DNA of 34,954 nt from Paracoccaceae bacterium (lineage in GTDB: Bacteria > Pseudomonadota > Alphaproteobacteria > Rhodobacterales > Rhodobacteraceae), in NCBI GenBank assembly GCA_024236495.1, contig JACKKJ010000010.1, positions 1-34,954 of the forward strand, given 5' to 3'. Positions 30,987-34,954 of the stretch are shown in pieces. Positions within the stretch are counted from its first letter, which is position 1. Each line of letters begins with the position of its first letter. Both the position numbers and the translations under genes were made by a program. The notes under the pieces are model-generated. The model was not told where the DNA came from, ran no database searches, and saw only the letters and a list, made by a program, of their open reading frames with translations.

Positions 30987-31793
30987 ATGGACCCTATTCG
31001 CCTTTCCCTTGCGGCGCTGGCCGCGATGACCGCCCTTGCCGGCGGCGCCCCGGCGCAATCCCTGCCCGAGGATCTGTACCGGGCCGAGCTTTTGCCGGGC
31101 TGGCAGACATCGCATGGCACCCGGATGGCCGCCCTGCGCCTGTCGCTGGCACAGGGTTGGAAGACCTACTGGCGCGCGCCCGGCGAAGCCGGCATCCCCC
31201 CGGTATTCGACTGGTCGGGTTCGGAAAATCTTGCCTCTGTCAGCTATCACTGGCCCGCGCCCGAGGTCTTCGAGGTCAGCGGCTACCGTATCTTCGGCTT
31301 CCACGACGAGCTGATCCTGCCGATCGAGTTCACAGCGCGCGATCCCGGCAAACCGATCCAGGCGAAGGCCGAGGTCGCGCTGGGGATCTGCGAGGAGATC
31401 TGCGTGCCGGTCGAATTCGACGTGTCGGGCGAGCTGTCCGGGGGCAAGCCGGATGAACGGATCGGCCGGGCGCTTGCCGCCGGACCAAGGGATGCCCGCG
31501 AGGCCGGGCTGACCGCTATCCGCTGCGCGGTCGAACCGATCCGCGACGGGTTGCGCCTGACCGCGACGCTCACCATGCCGTCGCTCGGCAAGACCGAAAT
31601 CGCCGTGATCGAGGCCGGGGCCGGCGACATCTGGGTCTCGCCGGCCGATACCCACCGAGAGGGCGACAGGCTCGTCTCGGTGGTCGATCTGGTGCCGCCC
31701 GCCGCCAAGCCCTTCGCGCTTGACCGGTCCTCGGTGGTGGTGACGGTCCTGGGATCGGGACGCGCCGTGCAACAGGCAGGTTGCACCGGCTGA
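30987..31793 (+). CDS. DsbD N-terminal-domain protein (periplasmic thiol-disulfide protein)
   Basis: The 268-residue product starts with a signal peptide ending near GGAPAQ. The body matches the DsbD-alpha (DsbC-like) immunoglobulin-fold domain with LSLAQGWKTYWRAPGEAGIPPVFDWSGSENL. The likely redox pair is Cys135 and Cys139 in GICEEICVPVEF. A third cysteine is at 180 and a fourth at 266, two residues before the end. The membrane and thioredoxin modules of full DsbD are absent. It may receive electrons from a separate CcdA- or ScsB-like membrane protein, but none is encoded here. It is convergent to the RND permease with 11 bp between stops. Confidence 0.85.
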   Translation: MDPIRLSLAALAAMTALAGGAPAQSLPEDLYRAELLPGWQTSHGTRMAALRLSLAQGWKTYWRAPGEAGIPPVFDWSGSENLASVSYHWPAPEVFEVSGYRIFGFHDELILPIEFTARDPGKPIQAKAEVALGICEEICVPVEFDVSGELSGGKPDERIGRALAAGPRDAREAGLTAIRCAVEPIRDGLRLTATLTMPSLGKTEIAVIEAGAGDIWVSPADTHREGDRLVSVVDLVPPAAKPFALDRSSVVVTVLGSGRAVQQAGCTG

Positions 31794-31804
31794 GGCGGTG
31801 GCCC

Positions 31805-34800
31805 TCAGGGTGCGCTGCGCCGCCGCCGCGCCGCAAAAAGCGCAAGGGCCAGTGCCGCCGCGATACCCACGGCGCCAAGAACGATCCTGAACGCCGCGGG
31901 CGCGGGGTCGCCACCTGCCAGAACCGGTGCCAGCAGGGCCACTGCCGCCGCACCAAGGATCGCGCCCGCCACGGCCACCGCCAGACGAAGCCGGCCCGCC
32001 CGGCGGCCAAGCGCACGGCGCAGCGCGCGGACCTGCTGTCCGACATCGGCCTGAATCGCCAGAAGGACCGGCACCACCAGCAAGACCAGGACCATGCCGA
32101 ACCCCAGCCCGTAGACAAGCGTGATGACCGTCGGTTTCAGGAACTGCGCCTGTTTCGAGGTTTCGTAAAGCAGCGGCGCAAGACCCGCGATGGTGGTCGC
32201 CGTCGTCAGGAAGACCGCCCGCAGGCGGCCGGCGACCGCCTCGACGATCGAGGGGATCAACGCGCGGTTACGCGCGGTTTCATCCACCGCGACGACAAGC
32301 ACGATCGCGTCGTTGACGATGATCCCGGCCATGCCGATCATCCCCACGATGGAGAACATCGACAGCGGCACATCCCAGACCCAGTGACCGTGCAGCGCGC
32401 CGACAAGGCCGAAGGGTATCACCGCCATCACCACCACCGGGCGCCACCAGCTTGCGAAGATCCACGCCAGAACCGCGTAGATGCCCGCCAGCGCGGCGAC
32501 AAGGCCGATCAGCGCCTCAGACAGGAAGCGGTCTTCGTCCTCGCTCAGCCCCGAAAGCTTGTAGCTCAGTTCGTATTCCTCGGCGAGCGTGGGAAGGATC
32601 CGGGTCTGGACCTCCTGCAGGATCGCTGCGGCGCGCGCGGGGTCGTCGTCGGCCAGGTCGCCCGTCACCTGCACCACCGCCTGCCCGTCCTCGCGCCGGA
32701 TCGACGAGAAGCCGCCGCGCACGGAAACCGAGACGATTTCGGACAAGGGCGCATAGCTGCCGCCCGGCGCCCGCAAGAGCGTGTGTTGCAAGAAATCCGC
32801 CTGGATGTCCTCTGGGGGCATCTCCACCCGGATCGCGGCGGACCGGGCGCCGACGGGGAAGGTCGCGGCCTCGATCCCCGACAGGCGCGACCGCAGTTCG
32901 CGGCCCACATCCTCGGTCCGGAAGCCAAGCGCCTGCCCCTGCGGCGTCAGGTCAAGGACCAGTTCCTCCTTGTCGTAGGGCAGGCTGTCTTCCAGCGCCG
33001 ACACCTCGGGAAAGCGCGCCAGCCGGGCCTTCAGCGCCTCTGCCGCGGATTTCAGCACATCGGCCGAGGCCCCCGTCAGCTCAACGCTCAGCGCATCCGA
33101 TGCCGGTCCGAACCGCGCGCCCCGGAACGAAAGCTCCTCAAGCAGCGGATGCGGGGGGGCCGCCTCCTGCAGGTCGGCAAGGAACTGAAAGCTTGACCAG
33201 GGCCTGAGGTCCGCGTCGATCAGCTCGATCGAGATGCCGCCCATCAGGTCCGGGTCGCGGCTGTCGTTCGACCCGAAAAAACGCCCCGAGCTTCCGCCCA
33301 CCTCGGCCAGCACATGCCGCAGCGGATAGGTGCCATACTTCGCCTCGTAATCGCGGGCGACCTTTTCGGTCGCCTCCTGCAGCGCATAGGCATAGGCCAG
33401 CGTATCGTCGCGGCGCGCGCCCGACAGCATGGAGAAGTTTCCCGACACCGCCCCCTGTTCGGGCGAGTTGAAGAATCGCCAGGGGATGTCGCCTTTCAGG
33501 AACAGCCCCGCCTCGAAGGCAAGAAGGGCGACGACGCCCGCCAGCACAGCGTAGCGCGCGGCAAGTGCCGCGCGCGTCACAGGTCGCACGATTCTGTCAC
33601 GAATCCAGCCGAATCCGCGGTTCACCTGACGGCTCGGCCAGTCGTACCAATGCCGTTCCCCGGCATGGCCCAGCGCCTTGGCCATGTGGTTGGGCAGGAT
33701 CAGGAACGCCTCAAGCAGGGACGCGGCCAGCACCGCCGTCACGGTCATCGGGATATCGCCGATCAGCCGGCCGAAGTTGCCGCCAATCGCCATCAGCCCG
33801 AGAAAGGCGATGATCGTCGTGATGGTCGAGGAAAAGACCGGCGCGGCCATGCGGCTGACAGCTGTCTCCGCCGCGACCAGCGGCGGTTCGCCCAGCCGGC
33901 GCGCCCGGTAGTCGGCGTGTTCCCCGACGACGATCGCATCGTCCACCACGATCCCGAGAGTGAGGATCAGCGCGAAAAGCGAGATCATGTTCAGCGTCAG
34001 GCCTGCCGCATACATGAAGGCGACCGCCGCCAGCATGGCAACGGGAATGCCCGCGGCGACCCAGAACGCGGTGCGCGCGTTCAGAAACAGGAACAGGAAG
34101 ACCAGGACCAGCCCAAGCCCCATCGCGCCGTTCTGCACAAGGATGGACAGGCGCGCGGATATGTCGGCCGACCGTGTCCGCACCAGATCGACCGATACAC
34201 CTTCGGGCAGTGTCGGGCGCAGCGCGGCGGCGACTTCCTCGACCGATTTCTGGATGCCGATGGCGTCGCCGGCTGCGGACCGGTCAACCCGGATCACGAC
34301 CGCGGGGTTGGTTCCGGCAAAATAGGCCCGAGACCGGTCGCCGGGCTGTTCGGCGATCTGCGCGACATCGCCAAGGCGCAGCATCGTGCCGTCGGCCCCG
34401 GAGCGCAGGACGATCCCCGCCAGCGCATCCGGCGCGCGGCGTTCGCTGCCGGTTCGCAGGCGGGTATTGGCGCTTTCGACCTCGCCCGCGGGGTTGGTGC
34501 GCGCCTCCGATGCGATCGCCGCCGCGATCTCCGACAGGGTCAGGTCATGGCGCAGAAGCGAGGCCAGCGAAACCTCGACGGTGATCTCGGGGTCGGCAAG
34601 ACCCTGCACGCTGGCGCGGGTGATCCCCTCGGCGAAAAGGCGCGTCACGAATTCGTCCGCGAGACGGCCAAGCTGTTCGGCGGAAACCGGCCCGCTGATG
34701 ACCACGTCGGTCACCCGGTCGCGCCAGGACGATCGCCGGACCTCGGGCATTTCGGCGTCTTCGGGGAGGTTGGTGATGGTGGCGACCGCCGTTTCCACAT

Positions 34801-34954
34801 CCGACACGCCACGCGCGATGTCCCAGCCCGGTTCGAATTCGAGCTCGATGCTGGCGCTGCCCTCGCTGGCGACGGAACTGGCGCGGGCGACGCCCTCGAC
34901 GGCGCGCAGCGCAGGTTCCAGAACCTCCACGATGCCGCGGTCCACGTCGGCAGC
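31805..34954 (-). CDS. RND-family efflux permease (N-terminus beyond the window)
   Basis: The frame is open to the right edge; 1049 residues are seen, and roughly the first membrane helix and start are missing. Features of the HAE/AcrB superfamily are two periplasmic porter blocks and the TM4 proton-relay aspartates in LGIVVDDAIVVGE. A second helix bundle holds GMAGIIVNDAIVLVV. After the usual last helix (ending near LLVVPVLLAIQ) there is an 81-residue tail with two further hydrophobic helices and an Arg-rich end. The substrate is unknown. The membrane-fusion partner is usually encoded upstream, which here would be past the right edge. Confidence 0.93.
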   Translation of the reverse strand, partial: AADVDRGIVEVLEPALRAVEGVARASSVASEGSASIELEFEPGWDIARGVSDVETAVATITNLPEDAEMPEVRRSSWRDRVTDVVISGPVSAEQLGRLADEFVTRLFAEGITRASVQGLADPEITVEVSLASLLRHDLTLSEIAAAIASEARTNPAGEVESANTRLRTGSERRAPDALAGIVLRSGADGTMLRLGDVAQIAEQPGDRSRAYFAGTNPAVVIRVDRSAAGDAIGIQKSVEEVAAALRPTLPEGVSVDLVRTRSADISARLSILVQNGAMGLGLVLVFLFLFLNARTAFWVAAGIPVAMLAAVAFMYAAGLTLNMISLFALILTLGIVVDDAIVVGEHADYRARRLGEPPLVAAETAVSRMAAPVFSSTITTIIAFLGLMAIGGNFGRLIGDIPMTVTAVLAASLLEAFLILPNHMAKALGHAGERHWYDWPSRQVNRGFGWIRDRIVRPVTRAALAARYAVLAGVVALLAFEAGLFLKGDIPWRFFNSPEQGAVSGNFSMLSGARRDDTLAYAYALQEATEKVARDYEAKYGTYPLRHVLAEVGGSSGRFFGSNDSRDPDLMGGISIELIDADLRPWSSFQFLADLQEAAPPHPLLEELSFRGARFGPASDALSVELTGASADVLKSAAEALKARLARFPEVSALEDSLPYDKEELVLDLTPQGQALGFRTEDVGRELRSRLSGIEAATFPVGARSAAIRVEMPPEDIQADFLQHTLLRAPGGSYAPLSEIVSVSVRGGFSSIRREDGQAVVQVTGDLADDDPARAAAILQEVQTRILPTLAEEYELSYKLSGLSEDEDRFLSEALIGLVAALAGIYAVLAWIFASWWRPVVVMAVIPFGLVGALHGHWVWDVPLSMFSIVGMIGMAGIIVNDAIVLVVAVDETARNRALIPSIVEAVAGRLRAVFLTTATTIAGLAPLLYETSKQAQFLKPTVITLVYGLGFGMVLVLLVVPVLLAIQADVGQQVRALRRALGRRAGRLRLAVAVAGAILGAAAVALLAPVLAGGDPAPAAFRIVLGAVGIAAALALALFAARRRRSAP

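Noticed and set aside
30861..31772. Long N-terminal extension of the yqgE frame
   Set aside because: It is antisense to the DsbD-domain gene, and the UPF0301 family begins at the ATG at 30860.
31781..33196. A plus-strand frame of about 470 codons opposite the RND permease
   Set aside because: It is Arg/Asp/His-rich shadow sequence. The permease motifs are on the minus strand.
1..34954. Mobile element, prophage, CRISPR or defence system
   Set aside because: No transposase, integrase, phage, cas or toxin-like product, no long repeats and no compositional break were seen. Every sizeable frame that is not antisense belongs to a core-type gene.

Overview
The window is about 35 kb of high-GC chromosome from an alphaproteobacterium, most likely a member of the Rhodobacteraceae/Paracoccaceae (Rhodobacterales). 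This rests on the gene content: an Mcl1-type L-malyl-CoA/beta-methylmalyl-CoA lyase, a TIGR02302/DUF4175 protein behind argH-lysA, phaA-phaB, an aa3-type oxidase subunit IV of 44 residues, and several small families typical of that group. It looks like ordinary core chromosome. I see no transposase, integrase, phage gene, CRISPR array, tRNA or rRNA, and no stretch of unusual base composition. Thirty-three protein genes are called. The last one runs off the right edge. No gene-free stretch exceeds 300 bases; the largest gap is 22967-23201, between the ETF-QO gene and greA.

Left part (1-9.5 kb): mcl1 and accA read rightward. Leftward are ftsE-ftsX-plsC (cell division and phospholipid synthesis); ftsE and ftsX are translationally coupled, and both use non-ATG start codons. 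A membrane zinc-ribbon protein is divergent from ftsE. The leftward argH-lptM-lysA-TIGR02302 run follows. It includes a 45-codon lipoprotein gene that is easy to miss.

Middle (11-19.5 kb): a periplasmic thioredoxin-fold protein diverges from argH across only 25 bp. Then come tag (alkylation repair), a stand-alone EAL phosphodiesterase with intact catalytic residues, and phaA and phaB (polyhydroxybutyrate precursor synthesis, and entry to the ethylmalonyl-CoA pathway), separated by a convincing hairpin terminator. After these lie a DMT transporter, a small YdcH-like protein, a DUF2007/tRNA-methyltransferase pair, and the isoprenoid genes ispB and ispE facing each other.

Right part (19.5-35 kb): an exported TPR protein (TTG start) and ETF-ubiquinone oxidoreductase lie leftward with ispE. 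Next come greA with an unknown membrane protein, a lipoprotein behind the aa3 oxidase subunit IV, and a tightly overlapped acyl-CoA dehydrogenase/metallo-beta-lactamase-fold/small-protein operon. The rest is threonylcarbamoyl-AMP synthase coupled to an ACT-domain protein, YqgE, a DsbD N-terminal-domain protein, and an RND efflux permease with two extra C-terminal hydrophobic helices.

Functionally the window mixes acyl-CoA metabolism (mcl1, accA, phaAB, acyl-CoA dehydrogenase, ETF-QO), envelope biogenesis (ftsEX, plsC, lptM, TIGR02302), quinone/isoprenoid synthesis and respiration. I did not find a convincing undescribed multi-gene system. The best leads are small: the phaA/phaB terminator and operator-like dyad, the lipoprotein beside the oxidase subunit, the acyl-CoA dehydrogenase-hydrolase operon, and the RND C-terminal extension.
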